64,000 nt of DNA from Lichina pygmaea (taxonomy: Eukaryota > Ascomycota > Lichinomycetes > Lichinales > Lichinaceae): NCBI GenBank assembly GCA_963422465.1, contig OY730169.1, positions 558,001-622,000 on the forward strand, read 5' to 3'. Under the pieces are notes generated by a model. It saw nothing but the letters and a program-made list of their open reading frames with translations. It ran no database searches and had not been told where the DNA came from. Below, one piece after another: positions 11,018 to 22,404 of this stretch (positions are counted from its first letter, which is position 1; each line of letters begins with the position of its first letter). The position numbers were made by a program, and so were the translations under genes.

Positions 11018-13205
11018 ATGTCTGGTAGCAACATCGGAGCACCTGATGCACCGGTGACGGTCAGTCTAGGCGCTTTGGAAGAAGGTGCGCAACCCTCTTC
11101 CCTCTTCGCCCGCCCCCGCGCACGATCGATCGAGCAACGCACAGCTATAAACTGACGACGTGGCAACAGGCACCGTGACGTTCTCGGCGCTCGAAGAAGC
11201 CTTTGGAGCGGATTCGCTCGGGATCATCGTGGTCAAGGATCTTCCGGCGCGGTTCGTCGAGCTGCGGCGTCGGCTGCTGTCGTACTCGTCACGTCTCGCG
11301 AACCTCCCTGCGGACGAGCTCGGTAGGTTACGGCGGCTCGAGCTGGAGCCTGCGCCGTCGACGTTGCACCGTCGTCGACTTCTGTTGGTCGTTGCCCGTT
11401 CGTTGACTGGTGGCCCCTCATCCCGGCTCGATGCGATCCGGGATGCCGCCGTCGCTCCCCAGCCGAGCTCGAGAATCCCCGTGCGAAATGGCTCGTCGGC
11501 TGGTCTCGCGGTCGCGAGATGCTCCGGGACGGCGTGTACGACACGCGGAAAGGATCCTTCTACGTGAACTGTGCCTTCTACAAGGTATCTCTCCCCGATG
11601 ACTTTGTCTGCGCCGTCGCTTACTCGTGTCTCGCTGCGCCATCACGCCTAGGATCCAGCCATGACCGGCGCGTCCGGCGACTATCCTGATTTTCCCGAGT
11701 ACACGGCGCCGAACATCTGGCCGGACGAGAGCATCCTGCCAGGCTTTCGATCGACCTTCGAGGAGCTCTGCAGGCTGATCATCGACACTGCCGTTCTCGT
11801 CGCCAGAGCATGCGATCGGTACGCCGAGCATACCATCCAGGGCTATCGACGGGGTTGTCTCGAGAGGATTGTCAGGGAGAGCACGACGACGAAGGCGAGG
11901 CTGTTGCACTACTTTCCTTCGGAAAGGTCTGACGCGTCCGCATCTGGTGTACTGGCGGACGACCACGATCGTACGCGCTCGGGTCACGGCCTCCGAGATG
12001 TCAGCGACGATGACGACGATGGTGGCGACGCCGGCGACTGGTGTGCGCCGCATCTCGACCACGGCTGCCTCACGGGGCTGACGTCAGCGATGTACGTCGA
12101 CGAACTCGCCCAGGCAGGCTGCATCCCGGCTCCAGCGGCAGTCCAGGCACCGAGGGCGACGACGACCATATCGCCGTCCGGCGCAACGACCGCATCCAGC
12201 AAATCCCTAGCGCCTCTCAAAGAGCTCGATCCATCGGCTCTGCCTCGCTCGGCAGGATACTCCAAGGCGGGACTGTACATCGTTTCGCGAACTAACACGC
12301 CTGTGAAGATATCGATCCCATCGGACCATCTGGCCTTCCAGACGGGAGAGGCGCTGCAGGTGATCACGAAAGGGAGATTCAAGGCGGTGCCGCATTTCGT
12401 GAGGGGTCCTTGGTCGAGAAGAGGGCTGAAGAAGGAAGGAGGGGCGGGGGTGGACAGGGAGACGATGAGCCTGGCCAGGAATACGTTGGCCGTCTTTACA
12501 CGTGGGTGTCTTTCTTTTCTTTTCTTCATTCCCTTCTTTCGTTCAGCTTCGTCTCGTTCTCTCTTCTTTCCTTCATTCCCTTCTTTCGTTCCGCTTCTTC
12601 TCGTTTTCTCTTCTTTTCTTTCGCTCTTGTTTCGTCCTCCTGGAATGAGATGGGGACGTCCTGTGCGGTATCTTATACTCTCCGGCCCTTGCCCTTTCTC
12701 GAGTCCGTATTTACCCGTTCCCTCGCTCCATCTCTCTCCTCGCACAGGGATCCAAAAATCCCGAAAGAAGAAAACAATGTGACTGACTGACTCACGATAC
12801 GTACATCATTCTTCAGAGCCAAACCTCGCTGATCTCATCATTGACGACGACGACGACGACGACGACGACGAGGAAGACAAGAAATCCGAAGAAGACGAGG
12901 AAGGCAAGCAGCATCAAGAATCCACCTCCCATGCCCACCAAACCCCGAATCTGAATCCGAATCCGGATCTGGATCCCGGGGAGAAGCCAGACAACAAGAA
13001 CAAGAAGACAAGGAGGAGGACAAAGGACTTTGCGACCTTTGCGCGCGAGACAATCCAGAAATATAACCCCGTTCCTATCCGTTCCTACCCCGTTCCCGCA
13101 CTCTTCCTCCCCGTCCTCTCGTCCAGTCGTCCTCTCGTCCAGCCGTCCTCTCCTCCATTCGTCCAAATTTTCTGGAGGGAGGGGGGAGGGGGGCACCCAC
13201 GATAG
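11018..13205 (+). CDS. 2-oxoglutarate/Fe(II)-dependent oxygenase (isopenicillin-N-synthase-like)
   Basis: Five exons: 11018-11084, 11170-11322, 11463-11584, 11652-12501, 12817-13205; 526 residues. Exon 3 reads WLVGWSRGREMLRDGVYDT then KGSFYVNC, typical of this fungal branch. The iron site is visible: HLD in WCAPHLDHG and the distal His in AVPHFVRG; the 2OG-binding Arg lies in SLARNTLAVF. The last exon continues QPNLADLIID and then carries a run of aspartates and a Lys/Glu-rich, low-complexity tail before KDFATFARETIQKY. The final 30 or so residues are Pro/Ser-rich and the true stop could differ if another intron exists. Intron 4 (315 bases) is long and pyrimidine-rich for this window. Substrate unknown. 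Confidence 0.85.
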
Positions 13206-14304
13206 AGTAAGAAGGAGTACGTAAAAGTAAACTGAATCTACGGAGGGTAGTAGCCCGACCGAGTGGATCCGTCCGTCCGTCCGTCCGTCCGTCCGTCCGT
13301 CCGTCCGTCCGTCGACGATGACACGAGAGAAGAAGAGGAAAACGAAAGGCGGAAAAAATAAAATAAAATAAATAAGATAAAGAATGGAGAGTTGCCAGGG
13401 GTTGTGTATTTTTTTTTAGGGGGGGTTCATTCTCTGTTTCCCAATTCATTTCTTCTGTTATCATCTCTTCTTGTTTGATTGTGTTTGATTGGCCCAAGGA
13501 GGGGGGGGGGGCTTGGGAGCTTGGGGACTTTGGGAGCTTGGGAGGTTGGGAAGTTGGGAGCTTGGGAGCTTGGAAGAGCTCTGGAAGAGCTTGAGTGGAG
13601 AAAGGACTTCGAATGCTGCTTGCAGTCAAGTATCCTCATTTGGTTGCCATTGGTTGGATTGATTCATTGATTACATCTCTCTCTCTAGTAGTCTCTGCAG
13701 CGGTACCGCTACCAAGTCTTCCTTCTCTGGGAGTATCTCTCGCGGCCTTCTCTAGGGCCATCTCTACTCGTAGCGGTCTCCTCTACCGGAACTTCTCTAG
13801 GACTCTCCTCTAGCTGGTGCAAGAGGCCGCGGCCGGGAGACGTGGGTGACAATGGCGAGCCATCGGGTGGCTGGCTCCGATCACGATCCAAGAGTCGGAA
13901 ATTGAAATTGGGGGTTGGCGTCGAGGGGTATCGATGATGGACGAACGACGTAAGACCGGATACCTCCCCCGCAAGACGAGGAGGAAAGAAAGGAATGTGA
14001 CAAGAACAAGAGCGGAGGGAGAGATCACGACGGAGGGGGGGGTTTGCAGGACCCCATGGACAGCGGCGATGCGAGCAGTAATCGCCTCGCCTTCCTTGCT
14101 TCGCGGCTTCGTTGCTTCCTCGCTCCCTTGCTTGCTTGACTCGCTTGCTCCAACACTACCACCCAACGCCTTGACTAGCGCGAGACTGAAAGTAAAGGGA
14201 CATGAGGGGCAAGGAACGGGCATCGAGTCTGATTCGTGAAGTTGCTTCGATAGGAGAAAGGGATGACCATCGTTACTCCCGTTCCCCCGAAACAGTAGAC
14301 CAGG
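13206..14304. other. intergenic with simple repeats
   Basis: Convergent 3' flanks of two genes. Holds a (CCGT)n tetranucleotide array (13269-13313), an AAATAAAAT-rich patch (13355-13380), a G-rich GCTTGGGAG array (13499-13575) and CTCTAG-type repeats (13675-13810). No gene seen. Confidence 0.65.
13269..13313. repeat. (CCGT)n microsatellite
   Basis: About eleven CCGT units in an uninterrupted row, downstream of the oxygenase gene. Confidence 0.9.
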
Positions 14305-14962
14305 TCATAGGTAGGGCGTGTTTGTCGCACGGGCCGGCGCCGACGTCGATGCCGACGATCCCAACGCCGGCGTCGGAGGTCGGTGGCGATGAGGCTGCTG
14401 CGGCTGGTGTTGATGTTGATGTTGATGGTGATGACGACGGCGGCCGTGCTCGTGACCGTGGTGCTGATGACGGTGAGGATGTTGTTGCTGCTGCTGATGC
14501 CGTGGCTGCGGACGGAGCTGCGCGTGAGCAGGAGGACGGTACCAGGTCCAGGGCTGAGGCTGAGGCTGAGGCTGAGGCTGGGTAGAGTGTGAACGACGAG
14601 CACGCACCGTTGGCTGCTGATGAGGACGACGATGGTGCTGATGACGACGGCGAGGGTCTGCTTCGGCGGGAACGTCGCGCAGGACGTCGGCGGTCGAGTC
14701 GATGCGGAAGCCGTGCTCCATCACGTCCTTGAACCATTGCTCGTAAGCGGCATCCATGACTACGTCCGCTGCCCCTTGAGCGCGCGCCTCAGCCGCGGCG
14801 TTCAGTCGGCGGTTGAGCTCGATACCGACGCTTTGCTGCACCAGATCCCCTTCCTCGCCTTCGTCGACCGCCCGTGCGCGCTCCCGCTCTTCGTCCCCGT
14901 CGTCGTCCTCGACGTCGACCGTCTCGTCCGCGTCTTCGTCCTCCTTTTCGCCTTCGTCCCCA

Positions 14963-15003
<41 letters not shown>

Positions 15004-15037
15004 TCCGTCGTCCATTTCCACCCTTGCTTCGTCGTCT

Positions 15038-15078
<41 letters not shown>

Positions 15079-15609
15079 TCGATCGTCGTCCCCGAGGACC
15101 GTCGTCGCATCGCGCGCCGTCGGGTCGACGGGCGGAACCTCAACCCGGACCCGAGCCCCGGCCGACGGAGACGCCGTCGCGTACCCGGCCCCGGTCGACT
15201 TGGGCGGAGACGCCTTGAGCCTCCGCCACGGGCCGATGTCGCGCCCGGTCGTGTCGTGGATCGTGATGTCCTCCTGCATCTCGTAGCTCTCGCGGGCCCA
15301 GCGGGTGCCTTCCCAGCGGCAGAGATCGAGGATCTCGGCGTCGGTCAAGCGCAGGCTGTCGAAGGCGCGGAAGAGCCGGCGATGGAAGGTGAAGCGTCCC
15401 AGGCGCATGCGGTGCGGGGCGCGGGTGTAGTCCAGACCGGGATACTTGGCCTCGACCGTGTCCAGCGTCCCGTAGAAGGCGGCCGTCTCGCTGCGAACCT
15501 CGGGGATCAGGTTGCGCGTGACAAAGGCGGCGAAGGAGGTCGGATCGGTCGGCCGGGGCATCGGATACAGCCGGCCGTAGACGAGACTCGAGATCGATTG
15601 ACGATGCAT
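14305..15609 (-). CDS. uncharacterised fungal protein with poly-Asp, Gln/Pro and His-rich regions
   Basis: Single exon, 434 residues from the ATG at 15607-15609 (chosen because the conserved-looking part begins MHRQSISSLVYGRLYPMPRP). The first ~150 residues look like a folded domain with many aromatic and charged residues (SFAAFVTRNLIPEVRSETAA, ILDLCRWEGTRWARESYEMQ). The middle has two long aspartate runs encoded by GAC repeats (about 14966-15003 and 15037-15077 on the plus strand). The C-terminal third is rich in Gln, Pro and His. Probably a conserved fungal hypothetical; I cannot assign a function. The simple repeats should make its length variable. Confidence 0.72.
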
Positions 15610-16584
15610 CTTGGGGGGGAGGACGGGGCAAGGATCAGACGCCGGAAGACGCAACGTCTGAACGGATGCGACCAATCGAACGGCGGGGTCAGCAATCGAA
15701 AGTATCGCACAAGGGGAGAACGGCACCCAAGGCGGAGAGACTTGGAAGTGGACCGGAGGGCAAGCTCTGCCGGCGGAACGCGCGACTCGACGAGAGGCCT
15801 CGGCGACTCCCCTCTCTCCCCTCTTCCCTGCCGTCTCGGCGCTTGGTCCTCCGGACGATCGATGTCCCTCCCGAGCGAGGTGGGCTCGTCCGCGGGCGAC
15901 AAGTCTCCGTCGCCGACGGTGCCGAGCTCGGCCGGATGCGGGCCGGTCGAACGACGGAAGCTCCTTCGGTATCGGACCTCTTGTCCCAAGGCTGCACGGT
16001 CCAAGGGCCTCTGAACGGGGCCACTCCGAAGACGAATCCTGGCTTCCCTCGATGTGATCCTGGGTTTAAATGTCGGTCCAAGCCCCCACTCCAGGCGCGG
16101 CCGGCAGAATACAGGTATGTAGAGTCACCGGACGGAGCTGCCTTGTGCGAGCGTGAACGCAGCCAATCCCCAGAGCCAGAGCGGTGGAATGTGGGTTCCG
16201 GTGCCTTCCCAAAGGATCCTGTCGCGCCGGTGAACGCCAGCTTCGAGCCGGATCGATCTCCTCGGCTAGCTCTGGATGGCAGATAGGAACGCAGGTCCGC
16301 TAAGCAACTGCCCGGCCAATACGAGGCTCCCGTTCCTGGTTCAGGTCCGGTTGCGATTCCCGATCGGGCTTTGGCGGCGAGGAGCGGTGGCCGAAAAGGA
16401 ATAGAGGGGCGGGAAGCGACAGTCCGGGTCACGGTCTCCCTCTTTGCTTTTGCGGACGGGTGGCGGCGCAAAATCCAGTCACGAACGTTCTCCCCTTATC
16501 GTGCGGTCGACATGACCGTGGCTCGAGACGTCGTCGGTCAGCCGGTACGTGGCCAGTGACCCCGGCGGAGAGTGGTTGATATAT

Positions 16585-16626
<42 letters not shown>

Positions 16627-17944
16627 TCCTCTGTGGCCTTCTCACCCGGGACGTTGCGGCGACTGACTCGGCCTCAGCTCGGAGGAAACGGCCGGCTCCA
16701 GCCCAGATGATGCACGTGCAACGATCGGCCTCGGATCAGCTGAGGTGAAGTGAAAGCTGTGAGAGTGGTTCCGGACTCGGAAGCAGCAGCAGGAAAGGGA
16801 GAGGGATGGGAGGAAGAGTGGACTGAGGAGGACTACGACGACGACGGCCGCGGACAATGGACTCGATTCCTTGTTCGGAGGCGGCCCATTCCGGCGCTGC
16901 AGAGGCCCGTCGCCGTGAAGATGACAGGGTCGGAGAGGAGAAAGGAAAGAGGGTCAAAGGGATGAGGAAGGGAGAGGGGAGTCGAAGGGACGAGGGCCAC
17001 AGGATTATAGCATCCGCCGTCCCTTCAAATGCCAGATGCAGAGCGTATCACGGCCAACGCATGCATTCTCTGGAAAGAGAAAAGGCCGACGACGAATGTG
17101 CGGTGTCGAAAGAGTCGATGGCAACGGTAGGCTCGGCCGGGGCCGCGCCGATCCCCAATCATCAGCCTGTACGTAGTCGCGCAGCAGCATGCATTAGTGG
17201 CAGTCGCCCTAGTGAGCCGCGTGCCGTAGGACGCTGGCGGCCAGGGCGTGTTGGAATCAGCGTCCTAGGAGCCTGGGGCGGAGGGGGCAGCCCCCAGCCG
17301 ACAGGCAGCTTTAGGTGGTGCACACCTTACAAGTTGGTCATTCCAGACCGGTTGGGGCCCCCGGATAATTAGCAGTCACGGAAATGTGACGGAGCGCTGC
17401 CATTGGTCCCAGCGGAGAGGAGGCAATTGGCCCCGGGCATCCATCTGCACCGGCAGCGGCCTGATCTACGGCGGCGTTTCCACCCAAGATGCCTACCCAC
17501 ATGGTATCTGCTTACCTAAGTTCTCGGTAAGCGACTGTCCCCTCTCGAGCTGGTACTCTTATCACTTTCGTGACATCACGCCTGATCTTTGGCTGCATAC
17601 AAAAGTTTCAACTTGTGCTATGCAACGGCCAGTCACAATATTGTGGGCAGACCACCTCGACAAGTGCGTGCGTAAAAACTGTTGGAAGAAGAATGGAATT
17701 CGAAAATTCACTCTGGACCACAGCTACGCGGTAGATCGACCATGTCTCCTGTGGCATGGTGCAGGTGAATTCTGGCGGGCCCAAGCATTCACCTGCGACT
17801 TCTCAGCGTTCTACACAGCTACCGGTCGAGACAGGTATGTTGCATGCGTTTCGATCCGGACCCCTCCTATCTTCCTCGACTAAGAATAGCCACGTCGCTG
17901 AATCCGATCGAATTGCAGGACAGGCGCGCCGGCCCCGGACGAAT
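15610..17944. other. intergenic region, promoter side of two divergent genes
   Basis: No convincing gene in 2.3 kb. Contains a (CCGTCG)n hexanucleotide array at 16585-16627 and a lower-GC island around 17380-17880 with a 165-codon open frame on the plus strand that has no recognisable features and no strong start context. Long open frames here on both strands look like by-products of GC-rich DNA. Confidence 0.5.
16585..16627. repeat. (CCGTCG)n hexanucleotide repeat
   Basis: Seven tandem CCGTCG units in non-coding DNA. Confidence 0.88.
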
Positions 17945-18529
17945 ATGGACGCCTCGGCGCATCTGGCCAGACAAGGCTGGCGAGGCTCGGGTCACGCTCT
18001 GGACCCCGCCGGTCGGGGCATCGTCAAGCCGCTGCTGGTGTCGCGGAAACGCGACACCCTCGGGGTGGGGAACACGAGGCATCATCTGGCGGACCAGTGG
18101 TGGTCTCGCGCCTTCGACGCCAGTGTACAGAGTCTGGATGTGGCCGGAAAGGGCCTGCCGGAGCGATCGAAGCCCAGTCGTCCCGAACCAGGGCCGCGCC
18201 CGGGCCACACGGCCGGCCATCTCTACAGCTTCTTCCAGCGTGGCGAGACCTTGGAAGGGACCATCGGTGACGGGAGCGCACCGCGGCCGGAGACGCAGGG
18301 CAAGGGATCGAGGGGGCCAGAGCCACACCCGGAGGACGAGCGGGACCGAACAAGGCGGAGGGAAAGGCGAAAGCAAAGGCGGAAGTCGGACCCTCCAGAA
18401 ACTGGGACCGGCTGCATCGCGGGGAGGAGGCGGAAGGGAAGCGACCGGTCGCAAGGGAAGAAAGGGAAGAGGCGCATCGTCGAGGTCGCGTCGAGGAAAG
18501 CTCAAGCGAATCCTGGCCCGTCCCGTTGA
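17945..18529 (+). CDS. tma23: TMA23-like ribosome biogenesis protein
   Basis: Single exon, 194 residues. The start MDASAHLARQGWRGSGHAL is followed by GRGIVKPLLVSRKRDTLGVG, DQWWSRAFDASVQSLDV and LYSFFQRGETLEGTI. The same order (GW...G-L-KPILV-KRD--GLG, WW-R-FD---K-LDV, LY--F-KG--L-GTI) is known from yeast Tma23, a nucleolar G-patch-like protein needed for 40S ribosome assembly. The C-terminal half is a basic Lys/Arg/Glu-rich tail, also as in Tma23. No intron is needed. The frame is open upstream, but the ATG at 17945 begins the conserved part. Confidence 0.85.
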   Translation: MDASAHLARQGWRGSGHALDPAGRGIVKPLLVSRKRDTLGVGNTRHHLADQWWSRAFDASVQSLDVAGKGLPERSKPSRPEPGPRPGHTAGHLYSFFQRGETLEGTIGDGSAPRPETQGKGSRGPEPHPEDERDRTRRRERRKQRRKSDPPETGTGCIAGRRRKGSDRSQGKKGKRRIVEVASRKAQANPGPSR

Positions 18530-21023
18530 CATCTGCAAGTGCTTGGCTTGCTTTGCTGTACTCTACATGGAACAAGGGGCCGGGCTCTGGACGAGCGCAG
18601 ATCCACCGTGGCTACCCAAATGCTCCAGCCTGGCTCTAGCTCCACCTTCCACTGCTCGTGGGTCTCGAGTACGGATGACTAATCCGAGGCCCCACTTTCA
18701 CGTGCGAGACGTGGTGCGCGGTACATTAGGCATCTCGTCCGTTTGTACGTACTCGTATGTACCCATACGTTCCATAGAGCAGAGAACACGCCAGTGGAAT
18801 ACATGAAAAGTCTACCGCAGAGCCGCATCGTCAACGCGAGCGACTCAAGACCCGTAGAAAGCCGCTGACTCAGCAATCGATCCGGAGTCCTGTGCCAACA
18901 GTATCTGCGATACGCACACCACCACTGCCTCTCTCAACTCCGTCAGCGTCGACATCACGCGTCGCATGTCGACGGCACCGCCGACCGTCAATGGCGTCTC
19001 TTCGAGTTGCATGTCCTCTAGGGCAAAGACCGTGCTCTCTTCGCACCGGAAATCCTCTGTACTTGAAATCGTCCGAGAAGTTCGACCCCTCGCCGCCCCA
19101 CGTGCGACCCCCAAAGGGGGCCCGAGGCTGCTTCGGTCGAGGCCCGCTCCAGCAACCGCCCGTGCCGCCGTAGCAGGCTTTCACTCCGGCAGCAGGCAGT
19201 CGATTCTGCCGCCTCCGCCTCGTACGTCTGCCCCCTCTCGACTTGTAGCCCGGGGGCTAATCTACGATCAGAGCGAATCGAAGGAACAGGTACCGACGCA
19301 TCCTTCTCGCGGCCCTGCGTCTCCTCTACGAGAGAGAGCGCTGTTGACGACGCTACCAGTCAATGACCCGGCATCGTTGCCGCCACCGTCGCCAACGCAC
19401 CGAAGCCACCACTGGACGTTTGAAAGGTATGTTCGGCCGCCGCGTCACGAGCAGCGCCACGGTGGCTGGTTTTCCTTCAGACTCCTCTCGGGGGCCCTCG
19501 TTCGGTTGACCATGGCTCCGTTTGCAGCGAGATCTCTGCATCCAGCCATGGACCCAGCCCTCGGAGCAGGCGTTCTCATCCATTCCCATCTGGGATTCCA
19601 GTACGCCATCGCTTGTCTGCCTGTATGCCCCGCGTCGACGCACTGATGCGGAGATCAGATCTATCATCATCGACTATATACCTACCGGTCAACATCCGCT
19701 GGCGCGCAGAGTCTTCTGGTGGGCGCTTCGAGGCGCGACGTTGGTCGTTGGGATCGGGCTTTACCGATTCGAGACGAACGACGTTGGCCTTACCGAGGCC
19801 ATCAAGCGGCTATGGAGGGCTTAGGGGGGACTACCTGAGTCTGGTACGTCATCCGTCGTCGATACACACGCCCAGTCTCGGCGAGCCGATCCCAAGACAC
19901 TCAGATCCATCCTCATCATCGATCCCGTCCAACATTCTACGAGGCGCTTCGAGGCGTGAAACCGGTCCCTGGCATTGGAGACGAACGATATTGGCCATGC
20001 CGAGGCGCGTCCACAGGCGCGGAGGGTCTCAAGAGACATCATCTGGAGTCTCGGTGCGTCGGGCCTTGTCTGTCCACAGTCCGTGCCCGGTATCGACGAG
20101 CTGACCCAAAAGCCACCTAGATCCGTGATCACCTACCGGTCAGCATGTGCTAGAGCACACGGACCTATGCCGTCTCGAGGTGTGATCCCAGTCGATCGAG
20201 TAGCGCCGTGCGACAGCGACGACGTCGGACTTGCCGATCCATCATCCTTACTCGCAGCGCTGACCGTACTCTCTTCTCTTTTCTCATCGTCCTCTCTCTC
20301 GTCTTTCTATACACTTCTCTTCTCTTGCAACTTTCACTCTCACCCGTACAACGTACAGTAGTACGACCTTGACGCCATCGAGATACATATTCCCCCATCG
20401 ATATCAAGTGACCACGACACCCAATCTGGACAGTTTGTCCAACGATCGAGCCTGACCAAATGCGCCCGTACTGTGTCGTCACCACTCCACCTTTCTCTCA
20501 TCAAGTAAGTATTGTACTCCTGCACCAAGCTTTTTTTTTTCCATTCTTTTCTTTGACGTACAGAACTCTCAAGGCAACAGGCCATGACTACGTATTACCG
20601 ATGTTGATGCTCGCTCACTTGCTTTGAACGTGCCCTCTATTGCCAAGTTTCGTCAAGCGTCAACTGCCAATCACGACCCACAACTCACAGCCTGTAAGCT
20701 ACCACCACCACCACTACCACCATCACCACCACCAACCACCAATTGCCAATCACCAACCAACCACCAACCACCAATCACCAATCACCAACCAACCACCAAC
20801 CACCGAGGACCAGTCCTTTGCCCAAACTACGAGTCCTGTCGGCGATACATCCGGGTACTACAGAAATCGCTGTCCCCTCAGGGACTGGCGGCGCCGCTTT
20901 CGCCGTGGATGGCAGAGCGGTCGGTCATGTGCCAGTGGAACGGTACGGCTACTGTAGTGACGATGCCAGCACTCTACCCAAATCTTCGTAGACACTGTAT
21001 ATCCTGATCCCTCGATCGCTGTG
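18530..21023. other. intergenic with diverged tandem repeat and simple repeats
   Basis: No secure gene. An 89-codon frame on the minus strand (19114-18845; ends SGSIAESAAFYGS) reads like protein but has no recognisable family. About 19.65-20.25 kb carries three diverged copies of a ~220 bp tandem repeat. About 20.69-20.80 kb is a CCAAYCACCA-type repeat. The right end is the 3' flank of UTP11. Confidence 0.5.
19651..20250. repeat. three diverged ~220 bp tandem repeat copies
   Basis: Shared landmarks recur in order: AGATCYRTSATCA, CCTACCGGTCARCAT, GGCGCTTCGAGGCGYG, GACGAACGAYRTTGGCC. They are found near 19664/19681/19727/19774, then about 19905/-/19943/19981, then about 20120/20132/-/20216 (last one more diverged: GACAGCGACGACGTCGGAC). 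Copies have lost much identity, so the duplication is old. Confidence 0.6.
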
Positions 21024-22004
21024 CTATCGTTTCCGCGCCTTGACCTTCCATTTCTTGCCCCGGCGATCGGTGCCGCCGACGGTGGCCGTCTTGGCCATCT
21101 TCGCCTTCTGCAGGCTGAGTTCCTGCTCGGCCTTCTCGAGCTGCGCCAGCCGGCTGCGACAGCCGTGCAGGCGCTTCTCCCACGAGGACAGAGATCGGGC
21201 GGATGCCTCTTGGTCTGGGTCTGGGTCTGGTGCTGGTGCTCTTTTTGGGCGTCCTTCCGGGGCCGCGTCCGCTGCTTTTGCGGCCGTGGCGGCTTGCGCC
21301 GACGTCATCGCGGTGGAGGAGGACGACGACGTGCCCGGTGCGGATGCCGGCTCCGGTTCGACACCGGTCCGAGGCCGGTTGTAGCGTCTCTTGAGACCGT
21401 CCGTGTCGGTCCCGAACCAGGATTCCGGGTCGAAGTCGCGCTGCTCCTGGCGCGAGTCGACAAAGACCCTGTGCGTCGCTGGAGCTCCGCCGACGTCGGT
21501 CCGACCGCCCCTCCGCGGCTGAACGTCCGAGTGCAGGTCTCCGGCGATGTGCAGCTGCTGCTCGAGCGCGTCCACTTCCTTCTTCGCCTTGGTCGCCATG
21601 ATGCGGAGATACCCGGCGTCCTGCGTCTTGAGCAGACGGACGACGTCCACGCTCAACGCCTTGTTGCCTCGATCGCCCATCCTCGTGCCGTCTTTCGCCA
21701 TCTTGTTGCTGTGCATGCCAAAGTAGAACTCGTCGGGGTTCCGATCCGCCGCTCTCTGCCGCAGCGTCTTTATCCGGGCCTTCTTCCTGTTGTAGTCTTG
21801 GGCTCGGAGCCGGTAGTCCTGCGGTCGACGTCGATGCCATGTCAGCTTCGTCCGTCCTGTCCGAGGCATGCATCGTCTTCGTCCGAGTGCAACTCAGCAC
21901 AAGCCTACCTTGGGCTTCTCGAGGATGCCCCATTTCTCTCGCTCCTTTGGCTGGGCTCGCTCGCGGTGATTTCGCCGCTGAACGGCATTTCGCATCGACG
22001 ACAT
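21024..22004 (-). CDS. utp11: U3 snoRNA-associated protein Utp11
   Basis: Two exons on the minus strand (22004-21909 and 21818-21024; 90 base intron with GTAGGC start), 296 residues. Exon 1 encodes MSSMRNAVQRRNHRERAQP and EKWGILEKPK, and exon 2 opens DYRLRAQDYNRKKARIKTL followed by NPDEFYFGMHSNK, the diagnostic Utp11 N-terminus. The C-terminus is a basic coiled region ending KKWKVKARKR. Utp11 is part of the SSU processome that cleaves 18S precursor rRNA in the nucleolus. Between them is a low-complexity Ala/Pro/Ser insert, longer than in yeast. It is divergent from CMC1 with 400 bases between start codons. Confidence 0.95.
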
Positions 22005-22404
22005 CTCGTGGAGCTTCTGGGGCTTGATGTAGCCGTACTCCTCAGCTCAGATGTAGATGTGGCTGGACCGACGTTATGTTGTTGATATGCACATTCGTGC
22101 GCTGGATTCTTGTGCGGCGAATGGACCAGAACCTGTGGACGTAGCGGGTATAAGTGACAGATGGTGGGTTTGGTGGGGGGTGGTGGGTAAACTTAGGTTG
22201 AACTTTGCAGTCGCGATCTTGCCGGTTGCCGCCACACCTCGACTACTACTACTGTACCTTGCAGCTACTCGACTCGACTCTCTCCCGACTCCTCCAAGAT
22301 ACCCACCAGCCTCCTCCAATCGTTCAGTTCGGGTAAAGAGTCGTCAACAATCATTGGATTGTCCTGTGCTGATCGCTTTCGTAGTCCGCCCGATCGAGTG
22401 TCAG
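22005..22404. promoter_or_regulatory. shared divergent promoter region UTP11/CMC1
   Basis: A 400 base gap between divergent start codons. Contains a GGTGGGTTTGGTGGGGGGTGG tract split around 22163 and several CGACTC/GACTCC repeats near 22265-22300. No gene seen. Confidence 0.5.

Noticed and set aside
13709-13891. Short minus-strand frames in CTCTAG repeats
   Set aside because: Low-complexity by-products of simple repeats.
17386-17883. 165-codon plus-strand frame just upstream of TMA23
   Set aside because: No recognisable motif, no clear promoter or splice support; kept only as a note.
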